Assembly: GCF_009758015.1 (NCBI RefSeq)
Contig: NZ_WSEL01000002.1
Span: 104,811 to 168,810, forward strand
DNA length: 64,000 nt
From: Ramlibacter pinisoli
GTDB taxonomy: Bacteria; Pseudomonadota; Gammaproteobacteria; Burkholderiales; Burkholderiaceae_C
Direction: 5' to 3'
Position numbers and translations under genes: made by a program. Of this stretch, positions 51,289 through 64,000 are shown one piece after another (within the stretch, counting starts at the first letter, position 1; every line of letters begins with the position of its first letter). The notes below the pieces were generated by a model that saw only the letters and a program-made list of their open reading frames with translations, was not told the DNA's origin and did not search any database.

Positions 51289-51693
51289 TCAGAGCAGGGC
51301 GTAGGTCGTGCTGGCCCGGCAGGCGCTCTTGCCGTCCTGGGCGCCGCGGATGTCGATCTCGCCGAACGCCAGCGCCTTGCCGGCGCGCAGCACCCGGGCC
51401 TGCACCAGCGCGTCCTGGCCGGCCAGCGGGCGCAGGAAGCTGCTGTTCATCTGCACCGTGGTGCAGGGGCGGAAGGCACCGAAGTGGTTGACCAGGGCCA
51501 GCACCATCGCGGTGTCGGCCGCCGCCAGCATGGCCTGGCCGCACAGCATGCCGCCGGTGCGCGCCAGCTGCTCGCTGGCCGGCAGGCGCAGGGTCACGCT
51601 GTCGGCGTCGAAGGCCTGCGCCGTCAGGCCCAGCGCCTGCACCCAGGGCGCGAAGTAGGCGGGCAGCGCCGCCTGCAGCTGGTCGAGTGTCAT
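51289..51693 (-). CDS. PaaI-like hotdog thioesterase
   Basis: A 134-residue hotdog-fold protein. The active-site helix has GGMLCGQAMLAAADTAMVLA (residues 50-69) and the following strand TTVQMNSSFLRPL. PaaI-type enzymes hydrolyse acyl-CoA thioesters, often as housekeeping in aromatic catabolism. The second residue of the usual HGG motif is replaced (LCGQ), so activity may differ from classic PaaI. It lies 27 bp downstream of the threonine ammonia-lyase stop on the same strand. Confidence 0.83.
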   Translation of the reverse strand: MTLDQLQAALPAYFAPWVQALGLTAQAFDADSVTLRLPASEQLARTGGMLCGQAMLAAADTAMVLALVNHFGAFRPCTTVQMNSSFLRPLAGQDALVQARVLRAGKALAFGEIDIRGAQDGKSACRASTTYALL

Positions 51694-51719
51694 GGCGGCC
51701 GATGATAGGCCGCGCCCGT

Positions 51720-52919
51720 CTACTGGCTTTCGGCCTGGAAGCCGGCCCCGCGCAGCGCCTGCAGCACCGCCTCGATGTGCTCGGGGCCGCGGGTCTGGAT
51801 CACCAGCTCGATCTCGACGTTCTGCGCCGCCAGCATGGTGAAGGCGCGCTGGTGGTGGACCTCGTTCACGTTGGCGCCGGCCTCGGCCACGGTGGCGGTG
51901 ATGCGTGCCAGCGAGCCCGGCACGTCGCGCGCGCACACCCGCACCCGCGCCAGCCGGCCGTTGCGCACCATGCCGCGCTCGATGATGGCCGCCAGCAGCA
52001 GCGGGTCGATGTTGCCGCCGCCCAGCAGCAGGCCGACCGTGCGGCCGGCAAAGCGCGCCTTGTCCTTCATCAGCGCGGCCAGCCCGGCGGCGCCGGCGCC
52101 CTCGACCAGCGTCTTCTCGATCTCCAGCAGCAGCACGATGGCGGCCTCGACGTCGCCCTCGTCGACCAGCACGATGTCGTCGACATGGCGCTCGATCAGC
52201 GCTGCCGGCACCCGCCCCGGGGTGCCGACCGCGATGCCCTCGGCGATGGTGCTCTGGCCCTGCGGCAGGCTGGCGTGCTTGAGCAGGTTGTACATGCTGG
52301 GAAAGCGCAGCGTCTGCACGCCGATCACCTCGATCGCCGGCTTGACCGCCTTGGCCGCCACCGCCATGCCGGCGATCAGGCCGCCGCCGCCCACCGAGAC
52401 CACCAGCGTGTCGAGCTCGGGCACGTCCTCCAGCATCTCCAGCGCGGCCGTGCCCTGGCCGGCGACGATGGCCTCGTCGTCGTAGGGATGGACGAAGGTC
52501 AGCTGTTCGCGCTCGGCCAGCTCGAAGGCATGGGCACGCGCCTCGTCCAGCGTGTCGCCGTGCAGCACCACCTGGGCGCCGAAGCTGCGCGTCCCCTCCA
52601 CCTTCACCCCCGGGGTGAAGCGCGGCATCACGATGACGGCGCGCAACCCCAGCCGCTGGGCGTGGTAGGCCACGCCCTGGGCGTGGTTGCCGGCGCTCAT
52701 GGCGATGACGCCGCGCCGGCGCTCCTCGTCGCTTAGCTGGACCAGCTTGTTGCAGGCCCCCCGTTCCTTGAAGGTGGCGGTGAACTGCAGGTTCTCGAAC
52801 TTGAGGAACACCCGCGCCGTGGTCAGTTGCGACAGGGTCTTCGATTCCACGCAGGGCGTGCGCAGCACCTGGCCCTGCAGGCGCTGGGCCGCGGCCCGGA
52901 TGTCGGCGAGTTGGAGCAT
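51720..52919 (-). CDS. ilvA: threonine ammonia-lyase, short form with ACT domain
   Basis: A 399-residue PLP enzyme making 2-oxobutanoate from threonine. The cofactor lysine is Lys51 in FTATFKERGA, and the phosphate-binding loop is SVGGGGLIAG. The C terminus (about 325-399) is a single ACT-like domain (ARVRVCARDVPGSLARITA). This length and domain order fit the biodegradative/short class rather than the 500-residue biosynthetic IlvA with two ACT-like domains. It heads a two-gene unit with the thioesterase. Confidence 0.93.
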   Translation of the reverse strand: MLQLADIRAAAQRLQGQVLRTPCVESKTLSQLTTARVFLKFENLQFTATFKERGACNKLVQLSDEERRRGVIAMSAGNHAQGVAYHAQRLGLRAVIVMPRFTPGVKVEGTRSFGAQVVLHGDTLDEARAHAFELAEREQLTFVHPYDDEAIVAGQGTAALEMLEDVPELDTLVVSVGGGGLIAGMAVAAKAVKPAIEVIGVQTLRFPSMYNLLKHASLPQGQSTIAEGIAVGTPGRVPAALIERHVDDIVLVDEGDVEAAIVLLLEIEKTLVEGAGAAGLAALMKDKARFAGRTVGLLLGGGNIDPLLLAAIIERGMVRNGRLARVRVCARDVPGSLARITATVAEAGANVNEVHHQRAFTMLAAQNVEIELVIQTRGPEHIEAVLQALRGAGFQAESQ

Positions 52920-53077
52920 GCGGCCATTGTGGGGTGTGTGGGGCGGCCGCCAGCCGTCGAGCCAGCGGCGCACTTCCACGCCACGCGGGTCAAGCGCCTT
53001 CCCACGGCACCGAAAGGCGCGTTATCGTCGGCCCTGACGTCCCGGGGGCGGGACGCGACTACTGCCCGGAGCCGCCC

Positions 53078-55372
53078 ATGGCCAAGCGAACCGTCGATGC
53101 GCAGGTGCTTCCCTCCCCGGGGCTGCGGGACGCGCCGGTGCTCGACCTCATGTGTTCGCACTTCGTGCTGACGCTGGCGGCCAAGCAGGGCGGCAAGTTC
53201 AACGTGCGGCGCGACCTCAATGGCCTGCTGGCGCTGGCCGGGCGCCATCTGGTGTGGCCGGCGCCGGCACTGGCGCGCCTGCGCGAGTTCCTGGGCCGGC
53301 GTTGCAAGGACAACGAGTTCTGGCGCGGCCACGAAGGGCTGTCCACGCCCGAGTTCCTGGAGCGGCACGGCGTCTGGCGCGGCCCCTACGAGGAAGGCAC
53401 GCTGTTCTTCTACCTGGACGAATACGCGAAGGACCAGCCCAAGGACCTGCTGTCGGTGCTCACCGTCACCGGCGACTGGCTGACGCATGCGCTGAAGAAG
53501 CAGTCGACCCTGGTCGAGAAGAACATCGACGCCCTGTCCGGCCTGCTCCAGCTCAACCGCGCCGAGCGCGCCCTGCTGCTGTACGGCACCCTGGCGCGCT
53601 ACCAGCGCGACCTGCGCAGCATCCTCGTCGAGTTCAAGGTGAACAACGCGCCCGAGGCCTACGCCGCCATCGCCGAGATCGCCGGCGTCAGCGCCGCCGA
53701 CGTCGGCGAGGCGCTGCGCGCCGGCTCGCGGCTGGAACGCATCGGGCTGGTGGAGAACCTGATCTCCGAGCACAACATCACCGACCTGGCCGACCTGATG
53801 AAGGTCAGCGAGAAGCTGCCGCCGGTGCTGATGCGCGAATACCGCGACCAGAGCGAGCTGATGGCGGTGTTCACCCGTCCCTGCGCCAAGAGCGCGCTGG
53901 CGCTGGCCGACTTCGGCTTCGTGCAGGAAGACGCCCAGGTGCTGTGCGCGCTGCTGCGCAACGCCGTCGACCGCAAGGAGGCCGGCGTCAACGTGCTGCT
54001 GTACGGCCCGCCCGGCACCGGCAAGACCGAGCTGGCCAAAGTGGTGGCGCAGGCCGCGGGGCTGGAGCTGTTCGAGGTCGAATACGCCGACCGCGACGGC
54101 AATTCCTTGAGCGGCCGGGATCGCTACCGCTCGCTGCAGATCGCCCAGGTGTTCCTCAAGGGCAGCGCGCAGGCGGCGCTGCTGTTCGACGAGGTCGAGG
54201 ACGTGTTCCCGCCCATCTCCAGCGAAGCGGCGCAGCTGATGGCGCGCGCCGAGCAGGTGGCGGCGCCGGCCACCGGCAGCGTGAGCGGCAAGGCCTGGGT
54301 CAACCAGATCCTGGAGACCAACCCGGTGCCCACGCTGTGGGTGACCAACCGCATCGAGCAGATCGACCCGGCGTTCCGGCGCCGCTTCGCCTACCACCTG
54401 GAGCTGAAGTCGCCGCCGCCCGGCGCGCGCGAAGGCCTGGTGCGCAAGACGCTGGAGGGCGTGCCGGTGTCCGACGCCTTCGTCGCCAAGCTCACCGAGC
54501 GCAAGGGCCTGACGCCGGCGCAGATCCGCACCGCGGTGCGCTTCGCCGGCCTGGCGGCCGGGCCGGCCCCGGTCGAGGACCTGATCGAGCGCCAGCTGCG
54601 CAACGCCGACCAGGCGCTGGGCAACCGGGCACCGGCCGGCCAGCGCCCCAGCGTCACCACCTACGACCTGGCGATGCTGAACGTCGAGAGCCGCTTCGAG
54701 GTGCCGCGCATCGTCGAGGCGCTGAAGGCGCGCGGCCACGGCACGCTGTGCTTCTACGGTGCCCCCGGCACCGGCAAGACGGCGCTGGCCGAACACATCG
54801 CCCGCCGCCTGGACCGTCCGCTGCTGGTCAAGCAGGCCAGCGACCTGGTGAGCAAGTTCGTCGGCGAGACCGAGCAGAACATGGCGGCGATGTTCCGCGA
54901 GGCCCAGGCCGAGAAGGCGGTGCTGCTGCTGGACGAGGCCGACAGCTTCCTGCAGGACCGGCGCGGCGCCCAGCGCACCTACGAAGTGACCGAGGTCAAC
55001 GAGATGCTGCAGCAGATGGAGCGCCACGCCGGCATCTTCATCTGCACCACCAACCTGCTCGACCGCATCGACCAGGCGGCGCTGCGCCGCTTCACCTTCA
55101 AGATCCGCTTCAAGCCGCTCACGGCGGTGCAGCGCGAGGCGATGTTCGTCACCGAGGCGCTGGCCGGCGACGCCGCCCGGTTCACGCCGGAGCTGCGCGC
55201 GCGCCTGCACCGGCTCGACCAGCTGTGCCCGGGCGACTTCGCGGCGGTCAAGCGCCAGGGCGAGATCCTGGCCACCGGCTTCGAGCCCGACGAGTTCCTC
55301 GACCAGCTGGAGGCCGAGCACCGCATCAAGCCCGAGGTGCGCGAGGCGCGCGCCATCGGTTTCCTGCCCTGA
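53078..55372 (+). CDS. double AAA+ ATPase of unknown function
   Basis: A 764-residue protein with an N-terminal region of about 300 residues lacking recognisable motifs, then two AAA+ modules. Module 1: Walker A GPPGTGKT (310-317), Walker B LLFDEVED (Asp371/Glu372), sensor and arginine-finger-like DPAFRRRF. Module 2: Walker A GAPGTGKT (561-568), Walker B LLLDEADS (Asp619/Glu620), then QAALRRFTF. Both modules keep catalytic acids, so both may hydrolyse ATP. Such tandem-AAA proteins remodel or unfold partners as hexamers. No adjacent partner gene is evident and the substrate is unknown. Confidence 0.85.
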   Translation: MAKRTVDAQVLPSPGLRDAPVLDLMCSHFVLTLAAKQGGKFNVRRDLNGLLALAGRHLVWPAPALARLREFLGRRCKDNEFWRGHEGLSTPEFLERHGVWRGPYEEGTLFFYLDEYAKDQPKDLLSVLTVTGDWLTHALKKQSTLVEKNIDALSGLLQLNRAERALLLYGTLARYQRDLRSILVEFKVNNAPEAYAAIAEIAGVSAADVGEALRAGSRLERIGLVENLISEHNITDLADLMKVSEKLPPVLMREYRDQSELMAVFTRPCAKSALALADFGFVQEDAQVLCALLRNAVDRKEAGVNVLLYGPPGTGKTELAKVVAQAAGLELFEVEYADRDGNSLSGRDRYRSLQIAQVFLKGSAQAALLFDEVEDVFPPISSEAAQLMARAEQVAAPATGSVSGKAWVNQILETNPVPTLWVTNRIEQIDPAFRRRFAYHLELKSPPPGAREGLVRKTLEGVPVSDAFVAKLTERKGLTPAQIRTAVRFAGLAAGPAPVEDLIERQLRNADQALGNRAPAGQRPSVTTYDLAMLNVESRFEVPRIVEALKARGHGTLCFYGAPGTGKTALAEHIARRLDRPLLVKQASDLVSKFVGETEQNMAAMFREAQAEKAVLLLDEADSFLQDRRGAQRTYEVTEVNEMLQQMERHAGIFICTTNLLDRIDQAALRRFTFKIRFKPLTAVQREAMFVTEALAGDAARFTPELRARLHRLDQLCPGDFAAVKRQGEILATGFEPDEFLDQLEAEHRIKPEVREARAIGFLP

Positions 55373-55387
55373 ACGGGCGCGGTCCGC

Positions 55388-57238
<1,851 letters not shown>

Positions 57239-57284
57239 GATGGCCCGATTCTCCCTGCTGGCCTTCGGTGCAACGCCCGCTCCC

Positions 57285-57290
57285 TACAAT
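57285..57290 (+). promoter_or_regulatory. -10-like TACAAT before metH part 1
   Basis: TACAAT lies 41 bp before the metH part 1 ATG. A convincing -35 was not found at 17 bp. No riboswitch-like fold is seen here, unlike the second metH gene. Confidence 0.4.
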
Positions 57291-57331
57291 CGGTGCACCG
57301 ATTCCCCGGCCGCGTGCCGTCGTTCCGCCCC

Positions 57332-58378
57332 ATGAAGCCCCACCCCTACACCCGTGGCCAGGCCCTCCCGGACCTGCTGGACCAGCGCATCCTCATCCTG
57401 GATGGGGCGATGGGCACCATGATCCAGCGCTTCAAGCTGACCGAGGCCGACTACCGCGGCGCGCGCTTCCAGGGCCACGCCAAGGACCTGAAGAACAACA
57501 GCGACGTGCTGGTGCTCACCCGCCCCGATGTCATCCGCGACATCCACGAGGGCTACCTGGCGGCCGGCGCCGACATCATCGAGACCAACACCTTCGGCGC
57601 CAACACCATCGCGCAGGACGACTACGGCCTGGGCCCGCTGGCGCGCGAGATGAACGTGGCCGCCACCCGGCTGGCGCGGCAGGCGGCCGACAAGTTCTCC
57701 ACGCCCGACAAGCCGCGCTTCGTCGCCGGCGCGCTCGGCCCGACGCCGCGCACCGCCAGCATCAGCCCGGACGTCAACGACCCGGGCGCGCGCAACGTCG
57801 ACTTCGAGCAGCTGCGCGCGGCCTACCACGAGCAGGTCGAGGGCCTGCTCGAAGGTGGCGCCGACCTGCTGCTGGTGGAGACCATCTTCGACACGCTCAA
57901 CGCCAAGGCGGCGCTGTTCGCGATCGACGAGGTGTTCGAGCAGACCGGCGAGCGGCTGCCTCTCATCATCAGCGGCACCGTCACCGATGCCTCCGGCCGC
58001 ATCCTGAGCGGCCAGACCGTCACCGCCTTCTGGTACAGCGTGCGCCACGCCCAGCCGCTGGCCATCGGCCTGAACTGCGCCCTCGGCGCGGCGCTGATGC
58101 GGCCCTACATCCAGGAGCTGGGCAAGGCGGCGCCCGACACCTTCATCAGCTGCTACCCGAACGCCGGCCTGCCCAACCCGATGAGCGAGACCGGCTTCGA
58201 CGAGACGCCCGAGGTCACCTCGCGCCTGCTGCACGACTTCGCCGCCGAGGGGCTGGTGAACATCGTCGGCGGCTGCTGCGGCACCACGCCCGACCACATC
58301 GGCGCGATCCGCGAGGCGGTGCAGCCGCTGCCGGCGCGCAGCCGCCAGCGCGCGTTCTTCTACCGCGAAGCGGCCTGA
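57332..58378 (+). CDS. metH: methionine synthase part 1: homocysteine S-methyltransferase domain
   Basis: A 348-residue protein equal to the first (homocysteine-binding) domain of cobalamin-dependent methionine synthase. It opens [16 protein letters not shown], and the zinc cysteines lie in IGLNCALGA and [11 protein letters not shown]. It ends cleanly after this domain. The pterin, B12 and reactivation domains are encoded separately at 59683-62406, and the two products must assemble to make methionine. Between them sits a Bug gene on the other strand, so they are separate transcripts. A split metH is known in Burkholderiales; it is not a frameshift. Confidence 0.95.
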   Translation: MKPHPYTRGQALPDLLDQRILILDGAMGTMIQRFKLTEADYRGARFQGHAKDLKNNSDVLVLTRPDVIRDIHEGYLAAGADIIETNTFGANTIAQDDYGLGPLAREMNVAATRLARQAADKFSTPDKPRFVAGALGPTPRTASISPDVNDPGARNVDFEQLRAAYHEQVEGLLEGGADLLLVETIFDTLNAKAALFAIDEVFEQTGERLPLIISGTVTDASGRILSGQTVTAFWYSVRHAQPLAIGLNCALGAALMRPYIQELGKAAPDTFISCYPNAGLPNPMSETGFDETPEVTSRLLHDFAAEGLVNIVGGCCGTTPDHIGAIREAVQPLPARSRQRAFFYREAA

Positions 58379-58406
58379 GCGCTGGCCGCCGGGCCGGCGG
58401 CGCGCC

Positions 58407-59390
58407 TCACTGCGGCTGGTAGCCGCTGGTCTTGATGATCTTCGCCCAGGCCTGGGTGTAGGCGCGTTCGCGGCTGGCCAGCTGCTGCTGCGGCATGTAG
58501 CCGACCGCCAGCCCCATGGCCGTGAGCTTCTCGCGCACGTCGGCCATCGCCACCACCTTGGACAGGGCCTCGCCGATGCGGTCGATCGCCGCCTGCGGCG
58601 TGCCGGCGGGCGCGAACAGGCCGTAGTAGGGCACGTCCTCGAAGCCGGCCAGGCCCAGTTCGGCGAAGGTGGGCGCCTCCGGCACGGCGGCCTGGCGGGC
58701 GTTGCCCATCACCGCCACCACGCGCAGCTTGCCGGCCTTGTGGTTCTCGATGAAGTCGGGAATCGAGCCGACACCGGCACCGATCTGGTTGCCCAGCATG
58801 TCGGCGATCATCGGCGCGCTGCCGCGGTAGGGCGCGGCCTGCAGGTCGAGCCCGTATTTCTGGCCGATCAGCTTGACCAGGAACTCGGGCACCGAGGCCG
58901 GCGCGGGCACGCCGACGTTGCCCTTGCCGCCCTGGCTACGCACCCACGCCAGGTACTCGGGCATGGTCCTGGCCGGCGTGCCGCCGGACACCGCCAGCGC
59001 ATTGACGAAGGTGGCGAAGCCGGCCACGGCGACGAAGTCCCGGGCCGGGTCGAAGCCGGGCGACCTGGTCACCAGCGGCAGGATGGACACCGTGTGGTCG
59101 TGGCTGAGGAACAGCGTGGTGCCGTCCGGCGCCGCCGCCTTCAGGGCCTGGGCGGCGATCTGGCCGCCGGCGCCGGCGCGGTTGTCCACCACCACCGGGT
59201 GGCCGAGCAGGTCCTTCAGCTTCTCGGCCAGGGTGCGCGCGATGGCGTCGGTGCCGCCGCCGGGCGGGAAGCCCACCAGGATGCGGATGGCGTTGCCGGC
59301 CTGGGCCGCGGCCGGCAGCGGCAGCGCGGCGACGGCGGCAGACGCGGCGGCCAGGGCGAGCAGGCTGCGCCGGCGGTGGACGAGGGACAT
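58407..59390 (-). CDS. Bug/TctC-family binding protein, between the metH genes
   Basis: A 327-residue periplasmic binding protein with an N-terminal signal ([20 protein letters not shown]). Bug motifs are [33 protein letters not shown] and [15 protein letters not shown]. It lies on the strand opposite to both metH genes and separates them. A GGAG stretch precedes the start. The ligand is unknown, and any link to methionine metabolism is doubtful; it may simply have inserted here. Confidence 0.9.
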   Translation of the reverse strand: MSLVHRRRSLLALAAASAAVAALPLPAAAQAGNAIRILVGFPPGGGTDAIARTLAEKLKDLLGHPVVVDNRAGAGGQIAAQALKAAAPDGTTLFLSHDHTVSILPLVTRSPGFDPARDFVAVAGFATFVNALAVSGGTPARTMPEYLAWVRSQGGKGNVGVPAPASVPEFLVKLIGQKYGLDLQAAPYRGSAPMIADMLGNQIGAGVGSIPDFIENHKAGKLRVVAVMGNARQAAVPEAPTFAELGLAGFEDVPYYGLFAPAGTPQAAIDRIGEALSKVVAMADVREKLTAMGLAVGYMPQQQLASRERAYTQAWAKIIKTSGYQPQ

Positions 59391-59558
59391 GGGGGGCTCC
59401 GGGAACGGGTGTAACGACCGCCCGATTTTGTCGCCAGCATGGCGCCGGGCTGGCCCCGGCTGCCAGCCTCCCGTCAGCTTGCGGCCGGGCTGGCGACACG
59501 GCGGCCGGGCGGCAGCCGCGCAAGCCCCTTGCAGCCGATCGGCGCCTGCATGGGCCGC

Positions 59559-59564
59559 TAAAAT
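59559..59564 (+). promoter_or_regulatory. -10-like TAAAAT before the SAH riboswitch
   Basis: TAAAAT ends seven bases before the first nucleotide of the riboswitch (59572), placing the transcription start at the 5' end of its first stem. No convincing -35 is seen. Confidence 0.55.
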
Positions 59565-59571
59565 CGCGAAT

Positions 59572-59640
59572 CCCAAGGAGCGTTGCAGCGGGGCGGCCCA
59601 GCCGCCGCGTCAGGCTTGGGATGCACAACGGCGCTCACCT
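59572..59640 (+). ncRNA. S-adenosylhomocysteine (SAH) riboswitch upstream of metH part 2
   Basis: The outer stem is CCCAAG (59572-59577) with CTTGGG (59615-59620). GAGCGTTG (59578-59585) can pair with CAAC and CGCTC (59626-59636) as the pseudoknot, and a GC hairpin (59588-59608) forms the inner arm. The conserved GAGCG and CAACGGCGCTCACC boxes are those of the SAH riboswitch. It senses S-adenosylhomocysteine, so methionine synthase rises when the by-product accumulates. Recognised from memory of the family; a covariance-model search would confirm. Confidence 0.9.
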
Positions 59641-59669
59641 AGCTTCCGGCCGCAGCCGGCCCCACGACC

Positions 59670-59677
59670 AGGTGAGC
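59670..59677 (+). promoter_or_regulatory. ribosome site sequesterable by the riboswitch 3' end
   Basis: AGGTGAGC is the likely ribosome binding region, five bases before the ATG at 59683. It is perfectly complementary to GCTCACCT at 59633-59640, the 3' end of the riboswitch. Ligand binding would occupy the CGCTC strand and free this site, giving a translational ON switch. Confidence 0.8.
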
Positions 59678-59682
59678 CCCCC

Positions 59683-62406
<2,724 letters not shown>

Positions 62407-62482
62407 CATCCGCCACGGCGGGCGCCGCCGGGCGGTCCGCGGCCGGGCCAGCTCAGCCGTTAAGGGGATACAAGGAGTCCCC

Positions 62483-62929
62483 ATGAACATCAAGCCCCCC
62501 ACCCTGGCCGCCCTGCTGCTGGCCCTGTGCACCGCCGGTGCACCCGCGCTGGTCCAGGCGAGCGAAGCCGGCAAGCACAAGGCCGCCCTGGCCCATTGCA
62601 GCGACTGCGGCACCGTCCAGGCCGTCACCAAGGAAAAGCGCAAGGGCGAGGGCGGTGCCGTGGGCATCGTCGCCGGCGCGGCGGCCGGCGGCCTGCTGGG
62701 CAACCAGGTCGGCGGCGGCACCGGCAAGGCGCTGGCCACGGTGGGCGGCGCGGTTGCCGGCGGCTTCGTCGGCAACGAAGTGCAGAAGCACGTCACCTCC
62801 AAGGAGGTCTGGGTCACCAAGGTGAAGCTGAAGGACGGCAGTGTCCGCACCTTCGAGCAGGAGCAGGCGCCGGCCTGGAAGACCGGCGCGGTGGTCCAGG
62901 TGCGGGGCAAGAGCCTGGCCAGCCTCTGA
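62483..62929 (+). CDS. glycine-zipper 2TM envelope protein
   Basis: A 148-residue protein with a Sec signal (PPTLAALLLALCTAGAPALVQ) followed by a CxxC pair (HCSDCG, Cys39 and Cys42) and a glycine-zipper region (AVGIVAGAAAGGLLGNQVGGG, then AVAGGFVGNEVQKH), as in SlyB and the rickettsial 17-kDa antigen. It likely sits in the outer membrane or periplasm and supports envelope integrity. An AAGGAG ribosome site precedes it. It follows metH part 2 by 76 bp but is functionally unrelated. Confidence 0.85.
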   Translation: MNIKPPTLAALLLALCTAGAPALVQASEAGKHKAALAHCSDCGTVQAVTKEKRKGEGGAVGIVAGAAAGGLLGNQVGGGTGKALATVGGAVAGGFVGNEVQKHVTSKEVWVTKVKLKDGSVRTFEQEQAPAWKTGAVVQVRGKSLASL

Positions 62930-62972
62930 TCGCGCCGCCGCGCGCGGGGGCCGCTGGCGTGGAACGCCGGCC

Positions 62973-63788
62973 TCAGGTGGCGCGCAACAGCGGCGCCAGC
63001 GTGCAGCCGGCCGCGGCCAGCAGCGCCGGCAGGTCCTGGGCCAGCACGCCGTATTCGGTCAGGCGCGCGCTGGCGATCGGGTCGCCGGCAGAACCGCTGG
63101 CGTCGGCGCGCGCCGGATGGCACATCAGCACGTCACCGTCCTGCGCGCGCGCCAGCCAGCCGGCCAGCAGCGCGCGGTAGCGCGCGGCGTCGCCGCCGAA
63201 GTCGTACACGCCCAGCAGGTGGCCGCTGGTGCGCGCGCCCTGGCGCCGCGCCCGCCGCCGCAGCGCGGGGCCGCCCAGGGCCGCGATCAGGCGCGGCTTC
63301 AGGCCCGCCTCGCCGGCCGGCACCGCGGTGCCGCGCAACCAGCAGCGCGCATGGCCGCGCCGCGCCAGCTCCTCCAGCACCCGCTCGCGCACCCCGGGCA
63401 GCTGGTGCACGTGCTGGTGGCCGTCGACATGGTCGGGCGCCCGCCCCATGGCCTGCTCGAAGGCATCGAACTGGGCCCGGATCTCGGCCGCCAGCCGCTG
63501 GGCCGGCAGCCGGTGGAGGTACGCTCGGGTGATGAAGTCGCCCAGTCCATGCCGCAGCGAGCCGTCGAACGGCGCCTCGGTGAAGTCCAGGTGCAGCCCG
63601 ACGTCGAGCCGGCTGGTGTCGGCCGCGCGCAGGGCCGCTGCCGCCGCCGGCCAGCGCGGGCTGCCCACCAGGCAGCTGGTGGCCGAGGCCAGTCCGCGCG
63701 CCGCCAGCTCCAGCACCGCGGCGTCCACGCCCGGGCGCAGCGCATAGTCGTCGATGCACAGCACGATCCGCCGCATGGCCGGCTTCAT
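62973..63788 (-). CDS. ChbG/HpnK (YdjC-type) carbohydrate deacetylase
   Basis: A 271-residue metal-dependent deacetylase-like protein. The metal Asp pair is Asp13-Asp14 (IVLCIDDYAL), with GLHLDF and HVDGHQHVHQLP supplying the histidines. YdjC-type enzymes remove acetyl groups from N-acetylated sugars in chitobiose use, hopanoid or lipid glycosylation. An alternative start lies four codons in (MRRIVL, 63776). It diverges from a GtrA-type flippase gene, and that pairing recalls envelope-sugar modification clusters. Confidence 0.87.
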   Translation of the reverse strand: MKPAMRRIVLCIDDYALRPGVDAAVLELAARGLASATSCLVGSPRWPAAAAALRAADTSRLDVGLHLDFTEAPFDGSLRHGLGDFITRAYLHRLPAQRLAAEIRAQFDAFEQAMGRAPDHVDGHQHVHQLPGVRERVLEELARRGHARCWLRGTAVPAGEAGLKPRLIAALGGPALRRRARRQGARTSGHLLGVYDFGGDAARYRALLAGWLARAQDGDVLMCHPARADASGSAGDPIASARLTEYGVLAQDLPALLAAAGCTLAPLLRAT

Positions 63789-63794
63789 TCCGGC

Positions 63795-64000
63795 ATGAAG
63801 CCGCTGCGCCGCCTGGCCACCTTCGTCGCCGTCGGCGCCACCGCCGCCGCCGTCCATTTCGCGGTGGTGGTGGCGGTGGTGGAGGCGGGGCTGGCGCCGC
63901 CGCTGGCGGCCAACGTGGCCGGCTGGCTGGTGGCCTTCCTGGTGTCGTTCGCCGGCCAGCACCGGTTCACGTTCGGCGACCGCGCGGCGCCGGTGCGGCA
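63795..64000 (+). CDS. GtrA-family flippase, N-terminal part (cut by window end)
   Basis: The frame is open to the right edge; 68 residues are present. It starts MKPLRRLATFVAVGATAAAV and has two hydrophobic segments, with LVAFLVSFAGQHRFTFG near the end, the GtrA/DPMS-flippase signature. GtrA proteins flip polyprenyl-linked sugars across the inner membrane. The start is only six bases from that of the divergent ChbG-like gene, leaving no room for a conventional promoter pair. Confidence 0.72.
   Translation, partial: MKPLRRLATFVAVGATAAAVHFAVVVAVVEAGLAPPLAANVAGWLVAFLVSFAGQHRFTFGDRAAPVR

Overview
This window is a high-GC chromosomal segment from a betaproteobacterium of the Burkholderiales, most likely Comamonadaceae (Ramlibacter/Variovorax-like). 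The assignment rests on gene content recalled from family knowledge: four Bug/TctC-type tricarboxylate-transporter binding proteins, an mnmG-rsmG-LysE-parA-hydrolase-parB block, a two-gene metH and an S-adenosylhomocysteine (SAH) riboswitch. No tRNA, rRNA, insertion sequence, prophage or CRISPR array was seen. The window opens inside an MFS transporter gene and closes inside a GtrA-family gene.

Region 1 (1-12.4 kb) looks like the chromosome origin. A gene-free stretch (4375-5296) holds two ungapped copies of one ~240 bp module, 484 bp apart. Each copy has an AT-rich tract, TAG-type trinucleotides (DnaA-trio-like) and three DnaA-box-like 9-mers at identical spacing, so this is a candidate duplicated oriC. 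To its right are an FMN reductase gene, a Phd/YefM-PIN toxin-antitoxin pair with two TGTACA operator cores, then mnmG, rsmG, a LysE exporter, parA, an alpha/beta hydrolase and parB. Two perfect parS sites lie inside mnmG and one near-perfect site inside rsmG, so origin and partition centromere are within 5 kb.

Region 2 (12.4-19.3 kb) is mixed: an FAD-linked dehydrogenase, a secreted EF-hand protein, a PduO-type adenosyltransferase, a RutG-like nucleobase permease overlapping a hotdog thioesterase, and a TetR gene beside a 37-aa small ORF and a hydrolase. A 17-bp motif is shared by the leaders of both of the latter transcription units.

Region 3 (19.3-42.8 kb) is catabolic. A seven-gene leftward operon (TetR, ABC importer, cyclase-family hydrolase, fumarylacetoacetase) diverges from acetoacetyl-CoA synthetase across a 39-bp inverted repeat. 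Fumarylacetoacetase releases acetoacetate, which the synthetase would activate. Next come a LysR-controlled Rieske oxygenase/reductase with a Bug protein and a class II aldolase, then a MarR/flavin reductase unit divergent from a NicX-like 2,5-dihydroxypyridine dioxygenase and a hydrolase (nicotinate-type ring cleavage). An amidohydrolase/Bug pair, an acyl-CoA dehydrogenase, an M14 peptidase and an orphan CoxL-type molybdenum subunit follow.

Region 4 (42.8-64 kb) carries D-amino-acid dehydrogenase with a divergent TetR, a phosphoesterase, a Bug/LysR pair, small membrane-protein genes, GTP-dependent PEP carboxykinase, threonine ammonia-lyase, a double AAA+ ATPase, RecQ and methionine synthase. 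The synthase is split in two genes separated by an opposite-strand Bug gene; the second part has an SAH riboswitch whose 3' end is complementary to the ribosome binding site. The window ends with a glycine-zipper envelope protein and a divergent ChbG/HpnK-GtrA pair.
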